Shown here: in pieces, positions 1 through 8,870 of the stretch
Layout: each line of letters starts with the position of its first letter
Numbering within the stretch: the first letter of the stretch is position 1
Source of the DNA: Armatimonadota bacterium
GTDB lineage: Bacteria; Sysuimicrobiota; Sysuimicrobiia; Sysuimicrobiales; Humicultoraceae
Direction: 5' to 3'
Length of the DNA stretch: 18,980 nt
Assembly: GCA_016198805.1 (NCBI GenBank)
Contig: JACQHU010000123.1
Location: 1-18,980 of the forward strand
Notes under the pieces: model-generated
Database searches by the model: none
What the model saw: the letters and a program-made list of their open reading frames with translations, nothing else
Told to the model about the DNA's origin: nothing
Program-made: the position numbers and the translations under genes

Positions 1-870
1 GTCCTGGAGCATGGCCTTGCGGCGGTCGCCGTAGCCCGGCGCCTTCACCGCGACGCTGTGGAGGACGCCGCGCAGCTTGTTGACCACCAGGGTCGCCAGA
101 GCCTCGCCTTCGACATCCTCGGCGATGACCACCAGCGGCTTGCCGGTCCGGATGACCTTCTCCATGATCGGGACGATGTCTCTGGCGGCGCTGATCTTCT
201 TCTCGGTGATCAGCAGGTACGGCTCCTCGACGACGGCGTCCATCTTGTCGGGATCGGTGACGAAGTACGGCGAGATGTAGCCGCGATCGAACTGCATCCC
301 CTCGACGACCTCGACGGTGGTCTCGATGCCCTTGCCTTCCTCGATGGTGATCACGCCGTCCTTGCCGACCTTGTCCATGGCGTCGGCGATGATCTCCCCG
401 ATCTCGGAGTCATTGGCCGCGATGCCCGCGACGTGGGCGATCTGCGCCCTGCCCTCGATCTGGATGCTCGCCTTCTTGATGGCGTCAACGACGGCCTCTA
501 CGGCGCGGTCGATGCCTCGCTTGAGGAGCATGGGATTGGTGCCGGCCGCGACGTTCTTGAGACCCTCGCGCACTATGGCCCAGGCCAGCACGGTGGCGGT
601 GGTGGTCCCATCGCCGGCGGCGTCGTTGGTCTTGCTGGCGACCTCCTTGACCAGCTGGGCGCCCATGTTCTCGTTGGGATCTTCGAGCTCGATCTCCTTG
701 GCCACGGTGACGCCGTCCTTGGTGATCGTCGGCGAGCCCCACTTCTTTTCCAGGACCACATTGCGGCCCTTGGGGCCCAGCGTCACCTTGACGGCGCTGG
801 CCACCCGCTCGACTCCACGCTCGAGCGCCCGCCGGGCATGCTCGTCGTAGAGCAACAGCTTGGCTGGCAT
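1..870 (-). CDS. groEL: GroEL chaperonin (60 kDa), N-terminal part, cut by window edge
   Basis: ATP-driven barrel chaperonin of the cytoplasm that folds proteins together with the GroES lid. The first 290 codons are present; families are usually about 540 residues, so the C-terminal half lies outside the window. Visible landmarks are the start MPAKLLLYDE, the LGPKGRNVVL segment (about 31-40), the nucleotide-binding GDGTTT at 86-91 with the catalytic Asp87, and VEGMQFDRGY in the apical region. The ATG at 868-870 is preceded by an AGGAGG-type ribosome binding site at about 877-885. No groES lies between the promoter and this gene, unlike the usual groES-groEL operon, so it may be an additional groEL copy or groES may be elsewhere. 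A CIRCE element upstream implies HrcA heat-shock repression. Identity is essentially certain. Confidence 0.98.
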   Translation of the reverse strand, partial: MPAKLLLYDEHARRALERGVERVASAVKVTLGPKGRNVVLEKKWGSPTITKDGVTVAKEIELEDPNENMGAQLVKEVASKTNDAAGDGTTTATVLAWAIVREGLKNVAAGTNPMLLKRGIDRAVEAVVDAIKKASIQIEGRAQIAHVAGIAANDSEIGEIIADAMDKVGKDGVITIEEGKGIETTVEVVEGMQFDRGYISPYFVTDPDKMDAVVEEPYLLITEKKISAARDIVPIMEKVIRTGKPLVVIAEDVEGEALATLVVNKLRGVLHSVAVKAPGYGDRRKAMLQD

Positions 871-901
871 CGTTTCCCTCCTCCTGTTATCTGGGGGTGT
901 G

Positions 902-928
902 TTAGCACTCTCTGGCCGAAAGTGCTAA
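902..928 (-). promoter_or_regulatory. CIRCE operator (HrcA binding site)
   Basis: Inverted repeat TTAGCACTC - 9 nt - AAGTGCTAA. The canonical element is TTAGCACTC-N9-GAGTGCTAA, so one base of one arm differs; the flanking G901/C929 extends the pairing. It lies just after the predicted transcription start and 31 bases before the groEL start codon, the usual arrangement for HrcA repression. The hrcA gene itself is not in the window. Confidence 0.95.
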
Positions 929-938
929 CCTACTGCAT

Positions 939-967
939 ATTCTTCAGGCCTGTCTTGGGCAAATCAA
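939..967 (-). promoter_or_regulatory. groEL promoter (sigma-A type)
   Basis: On the minus strand a -35 TTGATT (962-967) and a -10 AAGAAT (939-944) are separated by 17 bases. The predicted start of transcription near 932 places CIRCE directly downstream. The -10 box is imperfect (4 of 6), but spacing and position fit. Confidence 0.6.
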
Positions 968-1013
968 GAGGGTTCGAGGAGTGATTCCGCCGGCAATTGG
1001 AAAATGGCTCTTC

Positions 1014-1068
1014 GATTCTCGCGAAATCATCTGTTTTCTCCTGGTTTCTCGCGATTTCGAGACGAATC
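1014..1068. other. AT-richer imperfect stem-loop between groEL and the DUF881 gene
   Basis: The arms are GATTC (1014-1018) with GAATC (1064-1068), and CGAAATC (1022-1028) with GATTTCG (1053-1059), around a T-rich loop. TTCTCGCGA also occurs twice as a direct repeat. It stands out against the GC-rich surroundings in the divergent intergenic region 871-1134. It could be a regulator site or chance; no function is assigned. Confidence 0.3.
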
Positions 1069-1116
1069 CCGAGCTCGCCCGGGGGTCCCGCCTCTCAGGG
1101 GTCCGCCCGGCCCAGG

Positions 1117-1125
1117 TGGTATACT
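1117..1125 (+). promoter_or_regulatory. Extended -10 promoter of the DUF881 gene
   Basis: TGG followed by TATACT matches the extended -10 form TGnTATAAT at five of six hexamer bases. No good -35 box is seen 16-18 bases upstream, which is common for extended -10 promoters. The expected start of transcription is about 1132, only a few bases before the ATG at 1135, so the mRNA would be nearly leaderless. Confidence 0.6.
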
Positions 1126-1134
1126 GGGCTCGAC

Positions 1135-1863
1135 ATGCAACGACTCACAGGCCGCTGGCAGGGCGCGGTGGCCCTCTTCCTGGTCGCCGTAGGCTTCGTG
1201 TTCGCCGCGCAGATGCGCAGCCGGCAGCCGATCCGGCAGGCCACCGCGCTCCCGACCTGGCGCCTTCAGGAGCTGGCCGTGCTGGTCCGGCAGCAGGAAG
1301 AAGCCCGCAAGGCCCTGGAGGCCGAGGTGGACCAGCTGCGGCAAAAGGCTCGTGAGTACCAGGCGGCGATGGTCGAGGACCGCGGGCTGTCCCAGGCGAT
1401 GGCCGAGGAACTTGCCCGGTACCGACTGATTTTGGGGCTTGTTCCCGTGGAAGGCCCCGGGGTGAGCGTTGCCGTGGCAGAGGGGACCCCGGGTCAGGCC
1501 GGCGTGCTGCCTCCAACCCTTGAGGCCCAGGACCTCTCGGGACTGGCGAACGAACTGTGGTCCGCGGGCGCGGAGGCCATGGCCATCAACGGCCTCCGCG
1601 TGCTGGCCAGCACGGGCCTGCGCCAGACCCCTTCGGGCATCTGGTTGGGCACGACGCGGCTGGCGCCGCCATACCGGATCGACGCGATCGGCGACCCGGA
1701 CGCTCTGCAGGCTGCGCTGGCCATTCGAGGGGGATTCGTCGAGGGGCTCCGTGCGGTGGGGCTCCGGGTGACGGTCCAGCGCCACGCCGTCCTGCGGCTG
1801 CCGGCCCGGCCGGCCGCAGAGGACTTTCGCTTCGCCCGACCGCCTGCGGAGAAGCAGCCGTAG
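1135..1863 (+). CDS. DUF881 family protein, membrane-anchored coiled coil
   Basis: A 242-residue protein. An N-terminal hydrophobic stretch (about 10-25, GAVALFLVAVGFVFAAQ) acts as signal anchor. It is followed by a coiled coil rich in E, Q and R (about 42-85), then a mixed alpha/beta domain with the conserved pattern VEGPGVSVAV, DLSGLANELWSAGAEAMAINGLRV and IDAIGDPDAL. This matches the DUF881 (YlxW/YlxX-like) family of Firmicutes and Actinobacteria, often found near division genes; its biochemical role is unknown. The reading frame is open further upstream to 997, but ATG 1135 is preferred because the homologous region begins there and the -10 box lies just before it. No Shine-Dalgarno precedes the ATG, consistent with a leaderless message. 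Confidence 0.85.
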   Translation: MQRLTGRWQGAVALFLVAVGFVFAAQMRSRQPIRQATALPTWRLQELAVLVRQQEEARKALEAEVDQLRQKAREYQAAMVEDRGLSQAMAEELARYRLILGLVPVEGPGVSVAVAEGTPGQAGVLPPTLEAQDLSGLANELWSAGAEAMAINGLRVLASTGLRQTPSGIWLGTTRLAPPYRIDAIGDPDALQAALAIRGGFVEGLRAVGLRVTVQRHAVLRLPARPAAEDFRFARPPAEKQP

Positions 1864-1877
1864 AGCAAACACCCTCC

Positions 1878-1949
1878 AAAAACGACGGCACGGTCGCCGC
1901 CAGTTGAGCCGGAGATCCGGCCTCCTCTGGCAGGCACGACCGTACCGTC
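1878..1949 (-). terminator. Terminal stem and T-run of the candidate small RNA
   Basis: The arm 1927-1949 pairs with 1884-1903: an uninterrupted 13 bp (one G-U), then an internal loop, then GCCAG/CTGGC, capped by the inner hairpin 1908-1921. On the minus strand the stem is followed by CG and TTTTT (1878-1882). It looks like a long composite intrinsic terminator. Confidence 0.6.
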
Positions 1950-2048
1950 TACCCCCGTCCTGCGAGAAGCTCCCGCGCTTGGGCCCTGATCGCGCGGCGC
2001 GATCTTGTAGCGACCGGGCCGTGCGGTTCCGCTCCCGTTCGAGACGGG
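1878..2048 (-). ncRNA. Candidate structured small RNA, about 170 nt, family not recognised
   Basis: This gene-free stretch (1864-2176) holds a complete transcription unit on the minus strand: a near-consensus promoter (2054-2082) and a terminal hairpin followed by five T. The predicted RNA is strongly structured. A 7-bp hairpin GATCGCG-CCG-CGCGATC (1988-2004) is enclosed by GGCCC/GGGCC. A hairpin CCCGT/ACGGG lies near the 5' end. A 13-bp stem pairs 1937-1949 with 1884-1896 and encloses GCCAG/CTGGC and a GCCGGA-TC-TCCGGC hairpin (1908-1921). No convincing ORF is present and no minus-strand gene follows, so a riboswitch or leader is unlikely. I do not see SRP RNA (no GGAAG/AGCAG core), tmRNA, RNase P or 6S RNA signatures. 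The class is open. Confidence 0.6.
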
Positions 2049-2053
2049 CCTTC

Positions 2054-2082
2054 ATTATAGGTATGCCCACTATGGCCGTCAA
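2054..2082 (-). promoter_or_regulatory. Strong sigma-A type promoter for the small RNA
   Basis: Minus strand TTGACG (2077-2082), 17 bases, TATAAT (2054-2059). This is 11 of 12 consensus bases at ideal spacing in a GC-rich genome, in an intergenic region, reading away from the thiolase. Transcription should start near 2047. Confidence 0.75.
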
Positions 2083-2176
2083 CCGCCGCACGGATGAGAG
2101 GGGACCTCCGGTCGGACAGGGTCGCGAACCGGCGGACGGCGTTGCATCCGGGCGGACAGCAGTAACGCAGGCTGGA

Positions 2177-3346
2177 TCAGGCGGCCCGCTCGACCGCGAG
2201 CGCCACGGCCTCCCCTCCGGCCAGGCAAATGGCCGCAACGCCGCGCCTGGCGCCGCGTGCCGCCATGGCGTGCAGCAGCGTGGTGAGGATCCGGGCGCCG
2301 CTGGCGCCGATCGGATGCCCCAGGGCGACGGCGCCCCCGCGGACGTTGACCCGGTCCAGGCCGATGGCCAGTTCGCGCGCCACGGCCAGCACCACCGCCG
2401 CGAAGGCCTCGTTGACTTCGTAGAGGTCGACGTCGTGCGTCGTCCAGCCGACGCGGCGCAGCAGACTCCAGGTCGCGCCCGCCGGCGCGATGGTGAACCA
2501 CTCAGGTGCGATCGCCACGCCGGCCTGTCCCGCGATGCGCGCCAGCGGCCGGGCGCCCATCTTACGGGCGGCCTGGCCCGAGGCCAGCACGACCGCTGCA
2601 GCGCCGTCGCTGATGCTGCTGGCGTTGGCGGCCGTGACCGTGCCGCCGTCTTCGAAGGCCGGCCTGAGGTGGGGAATCTTCTCGAACTGCACCCGCCGGG
2701 GCTCCTCGTCCTCGGTCACCGGCGGAACGGAATCGAGGGCGACCGGGACGATTTCTTCCGCAGACGCGCCTGAATCCATCGACTGGATCGCGCGCCGGTA
2801 ACTCTCGGCGGCAAAGGCGTCCTGCTCCTGGCGCGAGATCTTATACGTGCGCGCCAGGATTTCCGCGCAGTTCCCCATGTGGATCTTGTGATAGGCGTCG
2901 ATCAGGCCGTCGCGCAGGATGACGTCCACCAGGGTTCCGTCTCCAAGGCGGTACCCGGTGCGCGCCCGTTCGGCCAGGAATGGAGCCGCGCTCATGTTCT
3001 CCATTCCGCCCGCCACGACGATCTCCGCGTCGCCGGAGCGGATCGCCTGCGCGCCCAGCATGACCGCCTTCAGGCCCGAGCCGCACATCTTGTTGACCGT
3101 GGTGGCCGGGACCTCATCGGGCAGCTCGGCCGCCAGCGCGGCCTGCCGGGCCGGCGCCTGCCCCAGACCGGCGCTCAGCACGTTGCCTATGATCACTTCG
3201 CTGACCTGATCCGGCGCCACGCCCGCGCGGCGGACAGCCTCGGCGATGGCGACCCCTCCCAGCCGCGGTGCCGGGACGGCGGTCAGCCCGCCCATGAACC
3301 GGCCGATCGGGGTCCGCGCTGCGCTCAGGATCACCACGTCATCCAT
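2177..3346 (-). CDS. Acetyl-CoA C-acetyltransferase (thiolase II)
   Basis: Condenses two acetyl-CoA to acetoacetyl-CoA, or cleaves 3-ketoacyl-CoA, in the cytoplasm. It has 389 residues, the normal length. Seen: N-terminal VILSAARTPIGRF; nucleophile Cys88 in NKMCGSGLKAV; VAGGMENMS; VNEAFA; His344 in GGAVALGHPIGASGAR; and Cys374 near the C-terminus. The last motif reads CLAGGEA where thiolases usually have CxGGGxG, so the glycine after the cysteine is Ala and another Gly is Glu. The ATG at 3344-3346 is chosen because the family begins MxxVVILSAARTP and GGAGGG lies about 10 bases upstream; the open frame continues to 3592 without homology. It appears monocistronic. The precise substrate cannot be told from sequence. 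Confidence 0.93.
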   Translation of the reverse strand: MDDVVILSAARTPIGRFMGGLTAVPAPRLGGVAIAEAVRRAGVAPDQVSEVIIGNVLSAGLGQAPARQAALAAELPDEVPATTVNKMCGSGLKAVMLGAQAIRSGDAEIVVAGGMENMSAAPFLAERARTGYRLGDGTLVDVILRDGLIDAYHKIHMGNCAEILARTYKISRQEQDAFAAESYRRAIQSMDSGASAEEIVPVALDSVPPVTEDEEPRRVQFEKIPHLRPAFEDGGTVTAANASSISDGAAAVVLASGQAARKMGARPLARIAGQAGVAIAPEWFTIAPAGATWSLLRRVGWTTHDVDLYEVNEAFAAVVLAVARELAIGLDRVNVRGGAVALGHPIGASGARILTTLLHAMAARGARRGVAAICLAGGEAVALAVERAA

Positions 3347-3374
3347 ACCCAGACCCTCCCTGCTCTCCGCCCTC

Positions 3375-3402
3375 AGTCTAGCGCAGAGAGGCGTCGAATC
3401 AA
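3375..3402 (-). promoter_or_regulatory. Thiolase promoter
   Basis: Minus strand TTGATT (3397-3402), 16 bases, TAGACT (3375-3380). The -35 box is the same sequence as in the groEL promoter. The expected leader is about 25 nt and contains the GGAGGG ribosome binding site. It lies back to back with the rpsU promoter, with 10 bases between the two -35 boxes. Confidence 0.55.
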
Positions 3403-3412
3403 CGGGCGTCTT

Positions 3413-3442
3413 TTGACACCCGTTTTTTCGCTGGTGTATAAT
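3413..3442 (+). promoter_or_regulatory. Consensus promoter of the rpsU-yqeY operon
   Basis: Both hexamers are perfect: TTGACA (3413-3418) and TATAAT (3437-3442), separated by 18 bases that include a T-rich run. This is the strongest promoter by eye in the window. Transcription should start near 3449, giving a leader of about 190 nt before rpsU. Confidence 0.85.
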
Positions 3443-3448
3443 CGGCCT

Positions 3449-3639
3449 GTCGTACGGCCTGCCACAGCGGAAGTCCGGCGGTCTGAGATCAGGCTGAATC
3501 GGCGTTTTGGAGGGCGGGTTCCTCAGCAGCGGGGCGGAGGAGCCTGCTTCGTGTCTACAGAGAGTGAGACTGGGAACGCGGGCCGGCCGCATCCCGGCTG
3601 TCCGGACGCCCCGGCGGACACGAGAGGGGGTCAGGGGCG
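3449..3639 (+). other. Long untranslated leader of rpsU
   Basis: About 190 nt lie between the consensus promoter and the rpsU start. They are GC-rich with several possible hairpins, including TGTCCG (3599-3604) with CGGACA (3615-3620) just before the ribosome binding site. I see no riboswitch or T-box core. A ribosomal-protein autoregulatory leader is possible but unproven. Confidence 0.35.
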
Positions 3640-3816
3640 ATGGCCGAGATTCGAGTGGGCAAGGACGAGACCCTGGATGCTGCGCTTCGGCGGTTCAAGC
3701 GGCAGGTCAAGCGGTCTGGGATTCTCACGGAAGTCAAGCGCCACGAGCACTACGAGACGCCGGGCGAGCGGCGCCGGCGCAAGATCGCGCGGAGCGCCAG
3801 GCGCCGCCGGCGCTAG
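3640..3816 (+). CDS. rpsU: Small ribosomal subunit protein bS21
   Basis: A 58-residue, very basic protein starting MAEIRVGKDETLDAALRRFK, with the family pattern RRFKRQVKRSGILTEVKRHEHYETP and an Arg/Lys-rich tail ending RSARRRRR. bS21 sits near the 3' end of 16S rRNA in the 30S subunit and helps initiation. Length is typical. The ATG at 3640 is preceded by the purine-rich AGAGGGGG (about 3623-3630). The yqeY gene follows after 49 bases, the widely conserved rpsU-yqeY pair. The consensus promoter upstream fits strong ribosomal expression. Confidence 0.97.
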   Translation: MAEIRVGKDETLDAALRRFKRQVKRSGILTEVKRHEHYETPGERRRRKIARSARRRRR

Positions 3817-3865
3817 GACGTCGAGACGCGCCTGTGGGTGAAGGACCCACGGGGGGCTGGCAACG

Positions 3866-4309
3866 GTGACCATCCAGGAGCGGCTCGATGCCGACCTGAA
3901 AGGGGCGCTGCGGGCCCGGGACGAGGTGCGCACGTCGACCATCAGGCTGGCCCGGGCCGCCCTGCAGAACGCCGAGATTGACCGCCGGCGACCACTGAAC
4001 GAGGCGGAGGTCATCGAGGTCCTGCAGCGCGAGGTGAGGCGCCGGCGTGAGGCTATCGAGAGCTTCGAGCGGGGCGGCCGGTCCGACCTGGTCCAGAAGG
4101 AACAACTGGAACTGGCGATTCTCCTGGGCTACCTCCCGCAGCCGCTGGACGACGAGGAACTCCGCCGGATCGTCGGCGAGGTCGTGGCGGAGGTCGGGGC
4201 TGTCGGCGAACGCGACTTCGGCCGGGTGATGGGTCAGGTGCGCCGGGTGACCGGCCGCGCCGAGGGCCGCACCGTCGAGCGCATCGTGCGCGAGACGCTA
4301 CGAGGATAG
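3866..4309 (+). CDS. yqeY: GatB/YqeY domain protein
   Basis: A 147-residue protein with the full YqeY pattern: N-terminal TIQERLDADLKGALRARDE, central helical segment with VIEVLQREVRRRREAIESF, and the C-terminal domain GYLPQPLDDEELRRIVGEVV followed by FGRVMGQVRRVTGRAEGRTV. The C-terminal domain resembles the tail of the GatB subunit of the tRNA-dependent amidotransferase. A role in tRNA metabolism is suspected for the family but not established. It starts with GTG at 3866. Its position directly behind rpsU and before a terminator hairpin makes a two-gene operon. Confidence 0.93.
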   Translation: MTIQERLDADLKGALRARDEVRTSTIRLARAALQNAEIDRRRPLNEAEVIEVLQREVRRRREAIESFERGGRSDLVQKEQLELAILLGYLPQPLDDEELRRIVGEVVAEVGAVGERDFGRVMGQVRRVTGRAEGRTVERIVRETLRG

Positions 4310-4312
4310 GCG

Positions 4313-4332
4313 CCGCGGCATGCCGCGGCATG
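4313..4332. repeat. Two tandem copies of a 10-bp palindromic unit
   Basis: CCGCGGCATG occurs twice in a row directly after yqeY, and a degenerate third copy follows. CCGCGGCA-TGCCGCGG (4313-4328) is a perfect palindrome. It may add to the 3' end structure of the rpsU-yqeY message. Confidence 0.6.
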
Positions 4333-4356
4333 ACGCGGCCACGCACTCACCGCCAG

Positions 4357-4380
4357 AGCCCGGGCTCGCCCCCGGGCTTT
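4357..4380 (+). terminator. Terminator-like hairpin after yqeY
   Basis: AGCCCGGG (4357-4364), 6-base loop, CCCGGGCT (4371-4378), then only a short T run (TTTC). The stem is strong and the position between operons is right, but the weak T tract makes intrinsic termination uncertain. Confidence 0.55.
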
Positions 4381-4385
4381 CGCGT

Positions 4386-4424
4386 TGAATGCGCCCGGTG
4401 AATGCGTAAGGTGAATGTATGGAA
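4386..4424. repeat. Three tandem 13-bp repeats before the NUDIX gene
   Basis: TGAATG starts at 4386, 4399 and 4412, exactly 13 bases apart. The first two units, TGAATGCGCCCGG and TGAATGCGTAAGG, differ at three bases; the third is TGAATG followed by a diverged tail that contains the ribosome binding site of the next gene. They could be regulator binding sites or a small duplication. Confidence 0.5.
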
Positions 4425-4435
4425 GGTGGCCAGGC

Positions 4436-4939
4436 GTGGCAACACCGACGAAGCGTCGAAAACCGGTCAAGCGGGCCCGCAGCGCGGGCGGCGTCGTCTT
4501 TCGTCGTGACGGAGCGACGGGGGAGATCCGCATCCTGGTGCTGCAGCACGAAGGCGGCAAGTGGATGCTGCCGAAGGGGACGATCGAACCCGGGGAAACG
4601 CCTGAGGCCGTCGCCCTCCGGGAGGTGCGCGAGGAGACCGGGCTCTCGAAGGTGCAGGTGGTGACCGACCTGGGCCAGGAGCGGTATTCGTTCTTCTGGC
4701 GGACGGAGGACACCTTCTACGACAAGACCGTCCACTATTTCCTGCTGGAATTCCTCGGCGGCGAAGAGGCCCAGCCCCAACGCGAGGAAGGCTTTGTGGC
4801 CGCTGAGTGGATCACGCCGACCGACGCGCTGGCGCGGATCAAGTACAAGGAAACGCGCGAGATCGTCAGGCGGGCGCAGATCGCGCTGGACAGCCTCCGG
4901 CTGGCGGGCGCGGAAGGCGCCGGGGAGGATGGGGCATGA
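4436..4939 (+). CDS. NUDIX hydrolase (MutT/Ap4A hydrolase-like)
   Basis: Hydrolyses a nucleoside diphosphate linked to another group, with a divalent metal ion. The NUDIX box GX5EX7REUXEEXGU is complete at residues 48-70 (G48, E54, R62-E63, E66-E67, G69). The N-terminal beta region SAGGVVFRRD and a C-terminal FVAAEWITPTDAL are typical. About 167 residues. I chose GTG 4436 because GGAAGGTGG (4421-4429) is a well-placed ribosome binding site; an in-frame ATG at 4415 would add seven residues but lacks one. The stop overlaps the start of the next gene (ATGA), so the two are translationally coupled. The substrate is not deducible: diadenosine polyphosphate, ADP-ribose and damaged nucleotides are all possible. 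Confidence 0.92.
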   Translation: MATPTKRRKPVKRARSAGGVVFRRDGATGEIRILVLQHEGGKWMLPKGTIEPGETPEAVALREVREETGLSKVQVVTDLGQERYSFFWRTEDTFYDKTVHYFLLEFLGGEEAQPQREEGFVAAEWITPTDALARIKYKETREIVRRAQIALDSLRLAGAEGAGEDGA

Positions 4940-6206
4940 ATCGCGACACGGAAGCACGGGTGATGCGCGTCTACCGGCAGTACGCCGACCATCTCAACCC
5001 GGCGTGGGTCCGCCTGTTCAAGTTTGCCGGCCTGGAGACGCTCGAGGTCGAGGCGGAAGGCGCCATCATCCGAGACGCCTACGGACGCGAGTACCTGGAT
5101 TTTGCGGCCGGGCCGTCGGTGTTCATCCTGGGCCATCGCCATCCGAAGGTGGTGGAGGCCGCACGCCGGGAACTGGATCGCATGCCGCTCTCGGTGCGCA
5201 TGATGGCCAACGAGCCCATGGGGGAACTCGCCGAACTGCTGGCCCAGGTGACCCCCGGCGACCTGCAGTATGTGTTCTTCTGCAACAGCGGCGCCGAGGC
5301 GAACGAGGCGGCCATCAAGCTGGCGCGCCTGGCCACCGGCCGGCCCGAGATCATCGCCACGACCGGGGCCTTCCATGGGAAGACGCTGGGGGCGCTATCG
5401 GTCTCCGGACGGGACATGTATCGCGCGCCGTTCGAGCCGCTGGTGCCGGGCATCGTGCACGTCCCATTCGGTGATGCCGGGGCGGTGGCATCGGCCATCA
5501 CGCCACGCACGGCGGCGGTGATCCTGGAGCCGATCCAGGGAGAGACGGGTGTGGTAATTCCTCCTGACGGATATCTCCGCGCCGTGCGCGACCTCTGCGA
5601 CCGCCGGGGCGTCCTGCTCATCCTTGATGAAGTGCAGACCGGCATGGGCCGCACCGGCAGGATGTGGGCATGCGAGCACGAGGGGGTGACCCCGGACATG
5701 CTGACCACGGCCAAGGGTCTGGGAGGCGGGGTGGCGCCGGTCGGGGCGATGATCGCCCGGCCGCGCCTGTGGGAGCCGATGGTGAAGGATCCGCTCATCC
5801 ATACCACCACGTTTGGGAACCGGCTCGGATGGGCCGCCGCGATCGCCACCATCCGCGTCATCCTCGACGACGACCTCCTCCCCCGGGCCACCGCCATCGG
5901 GAACCGGCTGATGGCCGGTCTGCGCCAGGCCGCCGCGGGCTCGGGGCTGGTCGCAGATGTGCGCGGCCGGGGATGTCTGGTGGGTGTGGAATTCACCGAC
6001 GCCGACGTCGCCTTTCTGGTCATGGCCGCGATGGTGCAGCGCCAGGTGCTGGTGTTCTACTCGACTAACCGCCGCGAGGTCGTGCGGTTCGCCCCGCCGC
6101 TGATCGCGACGGACACCCAGGTCGATCGCGCCGTGTCGGCTTTCGCCGACGCGCTGGCCGAGGCCCAGACGCTGCTGGCGGAGGTGACCGCGCCATCGAC
6201 CACCGA

Positions 6207-6210
<4 letters not shown>
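4936..6210 (+). CDS. Class III PLP aminotransferase (putrescine/GABA/ornithine type)
   Basis: Transfers an amino group from an omega-amine substrate to a 2-oxo acid using pyridoxal phosphate. It has 424 residues. Seen: NSGAEANEAAIKLAR from Asn117, GAFHGKTLGALS, ILEPIQGETGV, LILDEVQTGMGRTG with Asp231 that contacts the pyridine nitrogen, and the PLP lysine Lys260 in TAKGLGGGVAPVGAM. The GAFHGKTLGALS segment and overall form resemble putrescine (YgjG-like) and acetylornithine or 4-aminobutyrate transaminases; the substrate is not certain. ATG 4936 overlaps the NUDIX stop and has GGGGAGG upstream; the open frame before it belongs to the NUDIX region. Its own TGA overlaps the GTG of alaS. Confidence 0.92.
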
Positions 6211-8867
<2,657 letters not shown>

Positions 8868-8870
8868 CGC

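Noticed and set aside
2030..2052. tRNA T-arm-like CCCG-TTCGAGA-CGGG
   Set aside because: No acceptor stem, anticodon arm or CCA could be assembled around it on the plus strand. It is better explained as a 5' hairpin of the minus-strand RNA.
1027..2238. Minus-strand 403-codon frame across DUF881 and the small-RNA region
   Set aside because: Arg/Pro-rich shadow without homology. It would overlap the real DUF881 gene and the promoter-terminator unit of the RNA candidate.
3421..3430. T6 run that might end a terminator
   Set aside because: No stem precedes it on the plus strand, and it lies inside the spacer of the rpsU promoter.
3540..3600. Possible T-box or other riboswitch core in the rpsU leader (AGAGAGTGAGACTGGGAA)
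   Set aside because: There is no T-box GGGUGGNACCGCG sequence, no terminator pair, and the downstream gene is a ribosomal protein.
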